A stretch of DNA of 64,000 nucleotides from Bacteroidota bacterium (GTDB lineage Bacteria; Bacteroidota; Bacteroidia; Chitinophagales; Chitinophagaceae). Where the stretch lies: the NCBI GenBank assembly GCA_005882315.1, contig VBAR01000001.1, positions 2,553,736 to 2,617,735 on the forward strand. The letters are read 5' to 3'. The notes under the pieces were generated by a model that searched no databases, had not been told where the DNA came from, and saw only the letters and a list, made by a program, of their open reading frames with translations. The position numbers were made by a program, and so were the translations under genes. Each line of letters opens with the position of its first letter. Within the stretch, counting starts at the first letter, position 1. Shown one piece after another: positions 7,662 to 16,147 of the stretch.

Positions 7662-8891
7662 TTACTTGAATTTCTCAATCTTCTTCTGAATAGCATGTTT
7701 ATCTGCCACTGTTTTTGCAAGTGAGTAAGCTTTTTCAAAATTCTCTTTTGCCTTTTGATAGTCAATATCAGTGTATAGTTCGCCGAGTAAAGCAAAATAA
7801 AACTGGCTATCTGTTAGCTTTAGTTTTTCTGCTTCAGCAATAGCCTGTTGTTTTCCTTTTACTTTGGCCACAGCATAAGTTCTGTTGAGTGCAGCAATAG
7901 GGGAGTATTCTATTTGCAGCAGGTGGTTATACAATTGCAGAATGGCCGACCATTTTTCTTCTGTATCGGCTTTCTGGGTATTCCAATAAGCAATCGCCGC
8001 TTCCAAATGATATTTTGAAAGCTGGTTTCCACCAGCAGATTGATGGAAATAGTAAATCCCGTTATTGATCAGTTCAGTATTCCAGAGATCAGTGTCTTGC
8101 TCTTCATATAAAACAAGCTCACCATTTTTATCCAACCGGGCTTCAAATCTTGAAGTATGAAAACACATCAATGCAAACAAAGCATTCACTTCAGGTTTGT
8201 TGGTAGTTTCATTTTCGATAAGCATGCTGCAAAGCCGCATTGCTTCAATACAAAGTTCTTTTCGTATTGGCTGGTTCTGACTGGTGGAATAATAACCTTC
8301 ACTGAATAAAAGATAAATAGTTCGTAGTACTGTTGTAAGACGTACATCAATTTCAGCAGGACCGGGTAATTCTATTTTTATCTTTTCTTCACGCAGTTTT
8401 TCTTTTGCCCTCGATAATCTTTTATTGATCGTTTCTTTATTACTTAAAAATGCATCCGCAATTTCTTCAATACCAAAACCGCAAAGGATACGAAGGGATA
8501 AACCGATCTGTGCTTCGGGAGAAATAGCAGGATGGCAAATGGCAAACATCATTTGCAATTGACTATCGTTTATATTCTGAAGGGAAAGATCAATTTCTAT
8601 TTCAGCAGAGGCTTCTTTTGTTGCTTTAATTTCAGGTACAATTTTTTTATCAAAGAGATCATTGCGCTGCAAATAGTTTCTTGCTTTATTTTTTGCAACA
8701 TGATAAAGCCATGCAACAGGATTTTCAGGTATGCCATTCATACTCCATGTCTGCGCAGCCGTAAGAAAAGTATCGCTTGCAATATCTTCGGCTATTTCTA
8801 TTTGTTCAAACCCGAAATGACGACTTAATACGGAAACGATCTTCCGGTATTCTGTGCGGAACAAATGCGGTATCAATTCAGGTTGTTGCAT
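7662..8891 (-). CDS. ECF42-group RNA polymerase sigma factor with C-terminal TPR-like extension
   Basis: The first 170 residues hold ECF sigma regions 2 and 4 (LIPHLFRTEYRKIVSVLSRH, VAWLYHVAKNKARNYLQR, and the helix-turn-helix GIEEIADAFLSNKETINKRL). The remaining 240 residues are the helical, TPR-like extension that marks the ECF42 group (SPIAALNRTYAVAKVKG.. near the end). ECF42 genes are typically paired with YCII/DGPF proteins, exactly as seen here, and have no classical anti-sigma factor. The chosen ATG 8891 gives the usual start (MQQPELIPHLFR). A second ATG at 8931-8933 overlaps the stop of the YCII gene as TAATG, implying translational coupling and a 14-residue longer product. A hairpin lies between the two possible starts. 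Confidence 0.9.
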   Translation of the reverse strand: MQQPELIPHLFRTEYRKIVSVLSRHFGFEQIEIAEDIASDTFLTAAQTWSMNGIPENPVAWLYHVAKNKARNYLQRNDLFDKKIVPEIKATKEASAEIEIDLSLQNINDSQLQMMFAICHPAISPEAQIGLSLRILCGFGIEEIADAFLSNKETINKRLSRAKEKLREEKIKIELPGPAEIDVRLTTVLRTIYLLFSEGYYSTSQNQPIRKELCIEAMRLCSMLIENETTNKPEVNALFALMCFHTSRFEARLDKNGELVLYEEQDTDLWNTELINNGIYYFHQSAGGNQLSKYHLEAAIAYWNTQKADTEEKWSAILQLYNHLLQIEYSPIAALNRTYAVAKVKGKQQAIAEAEKLKLTDSQFYFALLGELYTDIDYQKAKENFEKAYSLAKTVADKHAIQKKIEKFK

Positions 8892-8900
8892 ATATAATAG

Positions 8901-8922
8901 GCCCCTGCAAAAGTACAGGGGC
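8901..8922 (-). promoter_or_regulatory. Hairpin just upstream of the sigma factor start
   Basis: GCCCCTG (8901-8907) and CAGGGGC (8916-8922) form a perfect 7-bp stem with an 8-base loop. It lies 10-31 bases before the preferred sigma start ATG and after the YCII stop codon. No T-run follows, so it is not a terminator. It could limit translation of the sigma factor relative to its YCII partner. Confidence 0.45.
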
Positions 8923-8932
8923 TGTTCTATCA

Positions 8933-9295
8933 TTAATGCACACCATCTCCTTTTGCAATTTTCCGCACTTCCAGGCTATTGCCTTCTCCCTGCAATACAG
9001 GACAGCCTTTGGCAAACTCTACAGCTTCTTCGATCGATTCCGCTTTTACGATGATCAATCCGCCGATCGTTTCTTTAATATCACCAAAGGGGCCGTTAGT
9101 AACAATGTTTTTTGAACCCTTATTGGTTACTACTCTTGCATCGCTAAAAGGCAAGCCGGTACCACTTACAAATTTGTTTTGTGCAGCAATGCCACCGATC
9201 CAGTCCATGGTTTGTTTCATCCATTCCTGTAATTGCTCGGGTGAAGCGACTGCCTGGCCGTCTTCATGCCGCATGATCAATGCATATTCATTCAT
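8933..9295 (-). CDS. YCII-related (DGPF) domain protein, ECF42 partner
   Basis: The 120-aa protein shows the YCII/DGPF fold pattern: MNEYALIMRHEDG.., a central GTGLPFSDARVV, the diagnostic NGPFGDIKETIGGLIIV and a C-terminal EEAVEFAKGCPVL. The family is known mainly as the obligate genomic partner of ECF42 sigma factors; its biochemical role is unsettled. It precedes the sigma gene on the same strand, with its stop codon overlapping a possible sigma start (TAATG). The ATG at 9293-9295 is followed directly by the first beta strand. Confidence 0.9.
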   Translation of the reverse strand: MNEYALIMRHEDGQAVASPEQLQEWMKQTMDWIGGIAAQNKFVSGTGLPFSDARVVTNKGSKNIVTNGPFGDIKETIGGLIIVKAESIEEAVEFAKGCPVLQGEGNSLEVRKIAKGDGVH

Positions 9296-9390
9296 TTCTT
9301 TAAGTTTTATGCTCCGCTATTCACGGAACAGTTTTAATAATCTGGTTACGCATTAATAACAAGTGAACCTTTCCGGATTGGACAAATATT

Positions 9391-10119
9391 TCAAAAAATA
9401 TTTTCGAAATATTTTGCTTGCTTCGTAGGTAGCGGTTCCTGTTTATGTTTTCTCAATAACAAGTAATTGATTATCCACATACTTAATATTGGCAAAAACA
9501 GTATAACAAAAAAGATAAAATAAGAAACGGTTACTTCCGGCTGCGGTTGTTTTTGTATGAATATTCCTTGCCCGATGGGGCCTTCAGAAAAAATAAATCC
9601 TTTGGTCAGGTTCCATCCTAAATGAATGGCGCAGGGTATATACAATGAAAATGTTTTTGCATAACCATAGGCAAGCAACAAACCCATGATGCCGGTCATT
9701 ATAAATAGTATGAGCATTTGTTTCGGGTCGCCAAATGCTTCCTGCGAAAACCAATGATAAATACCGAAAGCTATTGAGGAAATAATTATTCCTTTTACTG
9801 AACCCAGTCTTTTTATAAGAATATACAGCAGCACACCCCGAAAGATCAGCTCTTCAAATAATACCGACTTGATATTCCACCAAAGCCCTTCTGCAACTAA
9901 ATTCGCTGACAATGCTGGATTTAACTGCCATTGTTCTTTTGCAAAACCAATTCTCATTACAAACTCTGATGCGCAACAAATAGCAGTAATAAAAAAGAAA
10001 ACTACAAAACCGGTCAGTCTTTTTTTAGTTGGAAAGAAGCCCAGAACAGATAGATTGCCTTTTTCGACCAACCATATGATCAGCCAGGAAATTGCGAGTT
10101 GTACGAGAATGCCTAACAT
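9391..10119 (-). CDS. CPBP-family intramembrane protease (Abi/CAAX-like)
   Basis: The 242-aa protein has about seven hydrophobic segments. The family motifs are in place: E89-E90-x-x-x-R94 (FEELIFRGVLL), H122 (FGIYHWF) and H166-x-x-x-N170 (AIHLGWN), the residues that form the active site of Rce1-like glutamyl proteases. CPBP proteins cleave or modify membrane-associated substrates; in bacteria some act in peptide maturation or bacteriocin self-immunity. Nothing nearby identifies a substrate. The C-terminal tail (HKQEPLPTKQAKYFENIF) is cytoplasmic-looking. The ATG start opens directly into the first helix. Confidence 0.88.
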   Translation of the reverse strand: MLGILVQLAISWLIIWLVEKGNLSVLGFFPTKKRLTGFVVFFFITAICCASEFVMRIGFAKEQWQLNPALSANLVAEGLWWNIKSVLFEELIFRGVLLYILIKRLGSVKGIIISSIAFGIYHWFSQEAFGDPKQMLILFIMTGIMGLLLAYGYAKTFSLYIPCAIHLGWNLTKGFIFSEGPIGQGIFIQKQPQPEVTVSYFIFFVILFLPILSMWIINYLLLRKHKQEPLPTKQAKYFENIF

Positions 10120-10148
10120 TTGATTATTAAGATTTTTTATAAGAGTGT

Positions 10149-10162
10149 GTCAACTGGTCAAC
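10149..10162. promoter_or_regulatory. GTCAAC direct repeat in a divergent promoter region
   Basis: GTCAAC occurs twice with a 2-base spacer (GTCAACTGGTCAAC), flanked by GTGT-type sequence on both sides. It lies between the CPBP protease gene (minus) and the heme-uptake locus (plus), where a regulator could bind. No known operator is recognised; the call rests only on symmetry and position. Confidence 0.25.
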
Positions 10163-10273
10163 ACTTAAAAATACCGGATTTGCTCAAAACCTCTATAAAT
10201 CAATGAATAATTTATACCAACGAGGAGGCCTGTTATCGGGAAAATTAATAACTTAGCCGCATATCTGCTTAAA

Positions 10274-10786
10274 GTGAAAAAGGTAACTGCTGCATGTTTT
10301 CTTATAATGATCTTTATTAGCCAAATCGGCTATTACTTCTTTTACAGTTATCGTCAGTACCAGATCAAAGAGGAAATTAAAGAAGAGTTATTTGCCAGTA
10401 TTCCCGAATCATCACTTGAACTGATCATACAGGAGCAGTATGCAGACAAAATAGAATGGGAGGAGGCCGATAAAGAATTTTACCTGGATGGTAATTTGTA
10501 TGACGTTGCAAAGATCAAACATGAAGATGGAAAGACTTATCTATACTGTATAAACGATAAAAAAGAAAAGGAACTTCTTTCGAATTTTTCTAAAACTGTA
10601 AACCATAACAATAGAAACAACAGATCCGAAAGTTCAGCGCTAAAATTCCAGTTTTCTGTTTATGTATTGCAGAGAACTGAAATTGTTCCTGAAATATTTA
10701 CAGTTGCACCTGGCCAATTTCCCATTTTAGATGTGAGTTTAATTTCTTCTTTCAAAGAGATAAATTCGCCACCCCCCAAGGCCTGA
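10274..10786 (+). CDS. Uncharacterised protein with an N-terminal membrane anchor, ahead of a TonB receptor
   Basis: The 170-aa product begins with one hydrophobic helix (VTAACFLIMIFISQIGYYFF) and then a soluble, charged periplasmic portion with YDVAKIKHEDGKTYLYCINDKKEKELL, a pattern seen in small proteins encoded just before TonB-dependent receptors in this phylum. It uses a GTG start. The end is Pro-rich (INSPPPKA). It lies 100 bases upstream of the receptor and is probably co-transcribed. An accessory role in metal or heme uptake is inference from position only; I do not see metal-binding clusters. Confidence 0.65.
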   Translation: MKKVTAACFLIMIFISQIGYYFFYSYRQYQIKEEIKEELFASIPESSLELIIQEQYADKIEWEEADKEFYLDGNLYDVAKIKHEDGKTYLYCINDKKEKELLSNFSKTVNHNNRNNRSESSALKFQFSVYVLQRTEIVPEIFTVAPGQFPILDVSLISSFKEINSPPPKA

Positions 10787-10823
10787 TCAGTTTTAATTAC
10801 TACTTATTCACAACAACAGTTTT

Positions 10824-10836
10824 CCTGCCTGGCGGG
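10824..10836. repeat. Short dispersed palindrome CCTGCCTGGCGGG
   Basis: This 13-base GC-rich sequence stands out from its AT-rich surroundings. A near copy (CCTGCCTGTGGCGGG, minus strand) forms the stem of the terminator at 29610-29639. Both could be members of a small dispersed repeat family. Here it lies in the 100-base gap before the TonB receptor and can form a weak hairpin. Confidence 0.4.
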
Positions 10837-10886
10837 ATGCCTGTATTTAATTTACTTACCCAACCATTTCATCAATATTATTTAAA

Positions 10887-13388
10887 ATGAAAGCAATTAT
10901 ATTATCTACTGCTATGTGTGTATTAAGCGCAGTAGCATTTTCTCAAAAAAATTTAAAAGGAAAAGTGATGGATGCCGCTACCGGCAAACCGTTGGCTGGT
11001 GCTTCAGTCTCATTCTCATCCAAAGATGGAACTGTTACCGGCAATGACGGTACGTTTTCCGTTAATTGTAATACTACATCACGTATTACGATATCATTTG
11101 TTGGTTATGCTGCACATACTCAAATGATCAAAGATTGTGATGCTGAGCTACAGGTTTCCTTAACACCAGTTGGAAAACCACTGGAAGAAGTAGAACTATC
11201 TGCTACTTCCAATTCCAACAAATCAGTTTTATACCAGCCGCTATCAATAACCAAACTAACTCCAAAAGAATTAAAAAGAGGCCAGGGAATATTTTTTGAT
11301 GATGTAATTCAAACCAGTGTTCCGGGTGTGATCATGAATCGCAGAACTGTTTCGGGCGGACAACAATTCAACATCAGGGGCTATGGCAATGGCTCAAGAG
11401 GTACAAGAGGCATCAGCAGCAATTTTGATGGACAGGGTTATAAAGTATATCTCAATGGAATTCCTGTAACAGATGCGGAAGGAATTACAACTCTTGATGA
11501 TATTGACTATGCATCTATTGGAAATGCAGAGATCGTAAAAGGACCTGCTGGTACTTTATATGGCCAGGCAATTTCAGGAGCGATCAATTTTAAAATTAAT
11601 TCACCTGAAAGAGGAAAAAGTTCATTGGAACAGCAAGTAACAATAGGCAATTATGGGCTTCAACGCTATACCACACTTTTAAGAACAGCTACTGAAAAAA
11701 GCGGAATTTTATTAGCCTATGGAAAACAAAATTCAGATGGATTTTCAATTCACAATAGCTCACATAAAGACTTTGTAAATTTTGTTGGCGATTTTCAAGC
11801 AAGCGAAAAACAAACCATTACAACCTTTGTTGGATATACTGATAGTTATGATGAACGTCTCGGTGAGTTGACACTTACACAATGGGCCGCTAAAGACTAT
11901 TCAGGAAATATTGAATACATTAAAAGAAATGCACATAGCCATGTAAGTACTTTCCGTGCAGGATTGGCGCATACTTACAATTTCAGTAAAGCAGTTTCTA
12001 ATACTACTTCCATATTTGGTATGGGATTCAGAAGTGATGCAAGTTCTGCAGGTGGCTGGACGGACAAAACCTCAGTTAACTATGGCTTCCGCACTTCATT
12101 CGATACCAAATTTTCTCTGGGAAGTGGTTCTACATTAAGTGGTATAACTGGTCTTGAAGTACAACGCCAGGATGCACAAATAACCGGGTATAATATGAAA
12201 GCTGATCCTTCCGATCCAAATCCCGGTGGCCCCTGGGTGTATGGCACGAGTCCTTATTGGATCGTAAATGCAGTTACATCTAATAATGCTTTTGTAACTA
12301 CACCTACTGCATATTTTACAGAGTGGACATTAGGTTTGGCGCATGATCTTTCTGTTACTGCCGGTATTGGTTTAAGCAGTCAAGGAATTATATTGGATGA
12401 CAGGTTTAGTTCGCCTAACGCAACAGTAGCAAGACCATCACATTTTGATACAAGCTATACGAATATGTGGTCCCCGCATGTAGCGATCAATAAAGTGATC
12501 AACAAGAATGCTTCTGTATATGTTTCTTACAGCAGTGGATATAAAGCACCGGTAAGTTCTTATTTCTTTATTGCAACTCCACAGATCGGTACACCTCCTA
12601 ATGCTGGTTCAGCACCTGCAAAAGCTATGGTTAATGGTGAGCTAAAACCTGAGAAAGGTAACCAGTTCGAGATCGGCGCAAAAGGAAGTATTCTCAAAGA
12701 TAAATTGATTTACCAGGTAGCATTGTTCTCATTGGATTTTACTGATAAAATGACTGCTGTTGCAGTACCAGTTCCAACTACTACACCTCCGGCTACAGCT
12801 ACAGCTTATAGTTATATGATAAACGGTGGAGAACAGAATCATAAAGGATTGGAAGCATTGGTTAAATACTCTATCGTGAAGGATCGTACTGGTGTATTCA
12901 CCAATGTTACTCCTTTTGTGAATTTCACTTATTCCGACTTTAAGTATGCTGATAATTTTGTTTACAAAACCGGTACAACTACTGCTGCTGGTGGAATTGA
13001 TACAGTTAACTATAGCGGCCTCGATGTATTTGGGGTACCTAAAATAATGGCTGCATGTGGTGTTGATGTTTCGACCAAATATGGAATTTATGCAAGCGTC
13101 TCATATTTGTATAAAGATCCTCAGAATATTGCGCTTGAAAGATTGACAAATAATCCGGAGACATATGCATTGCGCAAAGCAACCAGCTATAGTTTACTGA
13201 ACACTAAAGTTGGCATTAAAAGAAACCTGTCTTCTAAGTTTGACCTGGATGTATTCTTTGGTGTGAATAATATCACAAATCAGCAATATCCTATTATGAT
13301 CTTTGTAAATCAGTTGCCTGATGCGTATATACCTGCTCCTCCAAAAGCAGTTGTATTCGGCGGACTGAATTTAAAATATACCCTATAG
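10887..13388 (+). CDS. TonB-dependent outer membrane receptor, probably for heme or a siderophore
   Basis: The 833-aa protein has a signal peptide (MKAIILSTAMCVLSAVAFSQ), a carboxypeptidase-regulatory-like domain (about 22-110, GKVMDAATGKPLAGASVSF), a plug domain (about 125-235, ending GPAGTLYGQAISGAINFKI) and a long beta-barrel. Motifs such as SSGYKAPVSSYF and ELKPEKGNQFEIGAKG are typical of siderophore/heme receptors. The barrel ends in VFGGLNLKYTL. It should take its ligand across the outer membrane using TonB energy and hand it to the binding protein encoded next. It is much shorter than SusC-type receptors and no SusD follows. The following ABC genes resemble HmuTUV, which favours heme, but iron-siderophore or cobalamin cannot be excluded. 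Confidence 0.9.
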   Translation: MKAIILSTAMCVLSAVAFSQKNLKGKVMDAATGKPLAGASVSFSSKDGTVTGNDGTFSVNCNTTSRITISFVGYAAHTQMIKDCDAELQVSLTPVGKPLEEVELSATSNSNKSVLYQPLSITKLTPKELKRGQGIFFDDVIQTSVPGVIMNRRTVSGGQQFNIRGYGNGSRGTRGISSNFDGQGYKVYLNGIPVTDAEGITTLDDIDYASIGNAEIVKGPAGTLYGQAISGAINFKINSPERGKSSLEQQVTIGNYGLQRYTTLLRTATEKSGILLAYGKQNSDGFSIHNSSHKDFVNFVGDFQASEKQTITTFVGYTDSYDERLGELTLTQWAAKDYSGNIEYIKRNAHSHVSTFRAGLAHTYNFSKAVSNTTSIFGMGFRSDASSAGGWTDKTSVNYGFRTSFDTKFSLGSGSTLSGITGLEVQRQDAQITGYNMKADPSDPNPGGPWVYGTSPYWIVNAVTSNNAFVTTPTAYFTEWTLGLAHDLSVTAGIGLSSQGIILDDRFSSPNATVARPSHFDTSYTNMWSPHVAINKVINKNASVYVSYSSGYKAPVSSYFFIATPQIGTPPNAGSAPAKAMVNGELKPEKGNQFEIGAKGSILKDKLIYQVALFSLDFTDKMTAVAVPVPTTTPPATATAYSYMINGGEQNHKGLEALVKYSIVKDRTGVFTNVTPFVNFTYSDFKYADNFVYKTGTTTAAGGIDTVNYSGLDVFGVPKIMAACGVDVSTKYGIYASVSYLYKDPQNIALERLTNNPETYALRKATSYSLLNTKVGIKRNLSSKFDLDVFFGVNNITNQQYPIMIFVNQLPDAYIPAPPKAVVFGGLNLKYTL

Positions 13389-13406
13389 CCTTTGCCTATG
13401 GAACTT

Positions 13407-13430
13407 AAGGGTAGCCGAAAGGCTACCCTT
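13407..13430 (+). terminator. Hairpin between receptor and hmuT-like gene
   Basis: AAGGGTAGCC and GGCTACCCTT form a perfect 10-bp stem closed by a GAAA tetraloop. It is followed by CTTTAAATT, which is only a weak T-run. It lies 18 bases after the receptor stop and 15 before the next gene, so it may act as a partial terminator or mRNA stabiliser that sets receptor expression above transporter expression. Confidence 0.7.
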
Positions 13431-13445
13431 CTTTAAATTAATTAT

Positions 13446-14336
13446 ATGAAAAAAAATTTTTATTACCTGCTGGTATTGTTTATAGTTTCCGCCTGCGGAA
13501 GATTCAGTAATAGGGAAACAGACGGTAAAAAAGATATGAGGATCGTATGCCTGTCAAAACATTTGACAGAAATGGTATATGCATTGGGTAAAGGTCATGA
13601 TCTTGTAGCTGTAGATCTGAGCAGTACGTATCCTGATAGTGCCAGGTTGCTTAAGACAGTTGGCTATCACCGTGCATTAAGTCCTGAAAGTATTATTGCA
13701 ATGGATCCTGACCTGGTTATTCATAGCAATGATATCGGGCCGGAGAATGTATTGCCACAGATCACCAATGCGGGGTTGAACATAAAAGTATTTGGTGGGG
13801 CTAATACAATTGATAGTGCAAAGATTTTATTGAAAGAGTTAGGAAGTTTCTTTGGGGAAGAAAAGAAAGCTGATTCAATTAGTAGAAAAATAGATGCTGA
13901 TATTGCAGCCGCAGCTGATTCATTAAAAGCAATGAATTTAAAAGATACTTTGAGTGTAATGATCATTCATTTCGGCAGGGCCAACAATATTTATTTTGTA
14001 ATGAGTGGCCGCAGAGGGGTGGGAGATAAAATGATCGCATTGGCCGGAGGTAAAACAGCGATCTATGATGCAAAAGGTGCAAGACAGATCAGCGCAGAAG
14101 CTGTAGCGGCTGCTAATCCTGATATTATTATTGCAACTGATTTTGGTTTTGACCAGATGGGAAATATGGACAAGTTTATTGAAGGTGTTCCCGGTGTAGC
14201 ATTAACAAATGCAGGAAAGAATAAACGCATTGTTCGTTTTGAAGAACATGACCTTGTGTATTTCGGCCCACGTACTGGTGAAAATATTATTAAACTAATG
14301 AAACTTTTATATCCAGCCGGTGTTCAGACAAAGTAA
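13446..14336 (+). CDS. hmuT: Heme/iron ABC transporter substrate-binding lipoprotein (HmuT-like)
   Basis: The 296-aa protein starts with a lipoprotein signal (LLVLFIVSACG, lipid-modified Cys at 17). The body matches the cluster A-III binding fold of HmuT/BtuF proteins: MRIVCLSKHLTEMVYALGKG, then the HmuT-type segment VDLSSTYPDSARLL..VGYHRALSPESI, where the Tyr and Arg/His are in positions used by heme-binding HmuT proteins. The periplasmic protein would receive ligand from the receptor encoded upstream and deliver it to the permease. Its 3' end overlaps the permease start by 17 bases, showing tight coupling. Heme is the best guess; siderophore binding is the main alternative. Confidence 0.85.
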   Translation: MKKNFYYLLVLFIVSACGRFSNRETDGKKDMRIVCLSKHLTEMVYALGKGHDLVAVDLSSTYPDSARLLKTVGYHRALSPESIIAMDPDLVIHSNDIGPENVLPQITNAGLNIKVFGGANTIDSAKILLKELGSFFGEEKKADSISRKIDADIAAAADSLKAMNLKDTLSVMIIHFGRANNIYFVMSGRRGVGDKMIALAGGKTAIYDAKGARQISAEAVAAANPDIIIATDFGFDQMGNMDKFIEGVPGVALTNAGKNKRIVRFEEHDLVYFGPRTGENIIKLMKLLYPAGVQTK

Positions 14337-15372
14337 ATTTTTCTTTCCTGTGCTGATCGCTTTATTAGTGATCGTGACAATCTGCGCTATTGCATTTGGT
14401 GCAGTAAGTATTCGTCCTATAGAAATGTTTTCAGCTATTAAACATTTTTTTACCGGGGAAAAACCAGCAAATATTTATGAAGCTGTTTTTATTCAGCTGC
14501 GCTTACCTCGTGTATTGCTTTGCGGTATCACCGGGGCAATACTTGCTGTAAGTGGAGTATTAATGCAGGGATTATTCCGCAACCCGATCGTAGAGCCGGG
14601 ATTGATAGGAACAAGCAGCGGTGCAGCATTTGGAGCTTCTTTTGTTTTTGTAATGGCTGCTAAATGGCCACCAACAATCAAAAGTCAGTTTGGTCCTTTT
14701 CTTACTCCGCTATTTGCGTTTGCAGGTGCATTGCTGGCAACATATCTCGTGTATGTGTTGGCAAAAAATGCAAAACGTATTTCTATTATTTCTTTATTGC
14801 TGATCGGTATTGCTATCAATGCCGTCGGTATGAGTGGCACCGGATTTATGAGTTATATCGCAAGAGATCCGCAGGCGAGGAGTATTACTTTCTGGAACCT
14901 CGGCACTTTTTCCGGTGCAAGTTGGATGCAGGTTGGTATCGTTGGCACTGTTGCTGCTATCATGTTTATCATTTCTTTTCGTTATTCAAAGCAATTGAAT
15001 GCATTGCTTCTCGGCGAAGAAGAAGCCAGTTATCTCGGTGTTGATACCGACAAACTGAAAAGAAGGGTAATGATATTAAACACGGCAATGGTATCTGTCG
15101 CTACTGCATTTGTGGGTGTTATCAGTTTTATGGGATTGATCGTTCCGCATATTTTGCGTTTGCTGATAGGAAGTGATAATAAACGATTGCTCCCTGCATC
15201 GATGATAGTTGGGGCTACGTTGCTTTTACTTGCTGATATGTGTGCAAGATTATTATTGGCTCCGGCAGAAATCCCAATTGGTATTATTACTTCATTGGTT
15301 GGAGCACCTGTATTTATTATTTTATTAAAACGCTTCAATTTGCTGCAACATAAAGGAGGGTATGATGCTTAA
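14320..15372 (+). CDS. hmuU: FecCD-family iron/heme ABC permease (HmuU-like)
   Basis: The 350-aa permease has around ten membrane helices and the family landmarks LRLPRVLLCGITGAILAVSG, MQGLFRNPIVEPGLIGTSSGA and GVISFMGLIVPHILRLLIGS (the ATPase-contact loop). It starts at GTG 14320, inside the end of the binding-protein gene, and overlaps the ATPase gene by 11 bases, so the three genes are translationally coupled. It forms the inner membrane channel of the uptake system, probably as a homodimer. Confidence 0.93.
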   Translation: MFRQSKFFFPVLIALLVIVTICAIAFGAVSIRPIEMFSAIKHFFTGEKPANIYEAVFIQLRLPRVLLCGITGAILAVSGVLMQGLFRNPIVEPGLIGTSSGAAFGASFVFVMAAKWPPTIKSQFGPFLTPLFAFAGALLATYLVYVLAKNAKRISIISLLLIGIAINAVGMSGTGFMSYIARDPQARSITFWNLGTFSGASWMQVGIVGTVAAIMFIISFRYSKQLNALLLGEEEASYLGVDTDKLKRRVMILNTAMVSVATAFVGVISFMGLIVPHILRLLIGSDNKRLLPASMIVGATLLLLADMCARLLLAPAEIPIGIITSLVGAPVFIILLKRFNLLQHKGGYDA

Positions 15373-16144
15373 GACCGAAGGCATTTCATATAATATTGGC
15401 CGTAAGCAAATTTTAAAAAATGTAAGCGCCGCATTTCATCCCGGTGGGTTTAATATGATACTGGGCCCGAATGGTTCGGGCAAATCCTCTTTCCTAAAGA
15501 TATTCAGTGGAGAGGTCAACAAATACCAGGGAAATGTTTTTTATAATGAGAAAACTATTTTAAGCCTGGATAAACAAGAGCTTGCAAGGAAAAGGGCTGT
15601 ACTTAGCCAGCAACCTGATCTGAGTTTTCCATTGCTGGTGGAAGAAGTGGTGATGATGGGACGCTATCCTCATTTTACATTCAGCCCGAATAAAAAAGAC
15701 ATTTCCATTTGCAATGAAGTGATCGAACGAATGAACCTTTCATCATTTAAGGAAAGAAATTACTTAACGCTGAGTGGTGGCGAAAAACAAAGAGTGCAGT
15801 TTGCCCGTGTGTTATCACAGATATGGGAACAACCTGAAACTGGGTACCGTTATCTTTTTCTTGATGAACCATTGAACAGTCTTGATATCAGTTACCAGCA
15901 CGAATTTTTGCAACAAGCCATGCAGTTGGCTAAACACAATACTGTTTTAATAGCTGTAATGCATGATATTAATCTTGCCGCTCAATATGCAGATAAATTA
16001 TTTTTCCTGAAAGAAGGTGAACTGGTAAGCAATGGAAGCCCCCGGGAAATTTTAACTGCCGGTTTGATAAAGCAGGTGTTTAATGTAGAGACCACAATAA
16101 TTGATAACCCTGTTACAGGGAAACCGTTAGTGATCTATAATTAA
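15362..16144 (+). CDS. hmuV: Heme/iron ABC transporter ATPase (HmuV-like)
   Basis: The 260-aa ATPase carries Walker A GPNGSGKSS (35-43), signature LSGGEKQRVQFARVL (137-151), Walker B YLFLDEP (164-170) and the switch His in VMHDINLAAQYAD. HmuV proteins characteristically start 'M.L....I.Y..G.K.IL..VS' as here. Two ATGs lie at 15362 and 15365; the first overlaps the permease end. It powers import by the permease. It ends three bases before the stop of the convergent exporter permease, with no room for an independent terminator. Confidence 0.93.
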   Translation: MMLKTEGISYNIGRKQILKNVSAAFHPGGFNMILGPNGSGKSSFLKIFSGEVNKYQGNVFYNEKTILSLDKQELARKRAVLSQQPDLSFPLLVEEVVMMGRYPHFTFSPNKKDISICNEVIERMNLSSFKERNYLTLSGGEKQRVQFARVLSQIWEQPETGYRYLFLDEPLNSLDISYQHEFLQQAMQLAKHNTVLIAVMHDINLAAQYADKLFFLKEGELVSNGSPREILTAGLIKQVFNVETTIIDNPVTGKPLVIYN

Positions 16145-16147
16145 AGT

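Noticed and set aside
10887-13388. SusC-type glycan receptor
   Set aside because: No SusD gene follows, the length is short for SusC and the downstream genes are an iron/heme ABC transporter.
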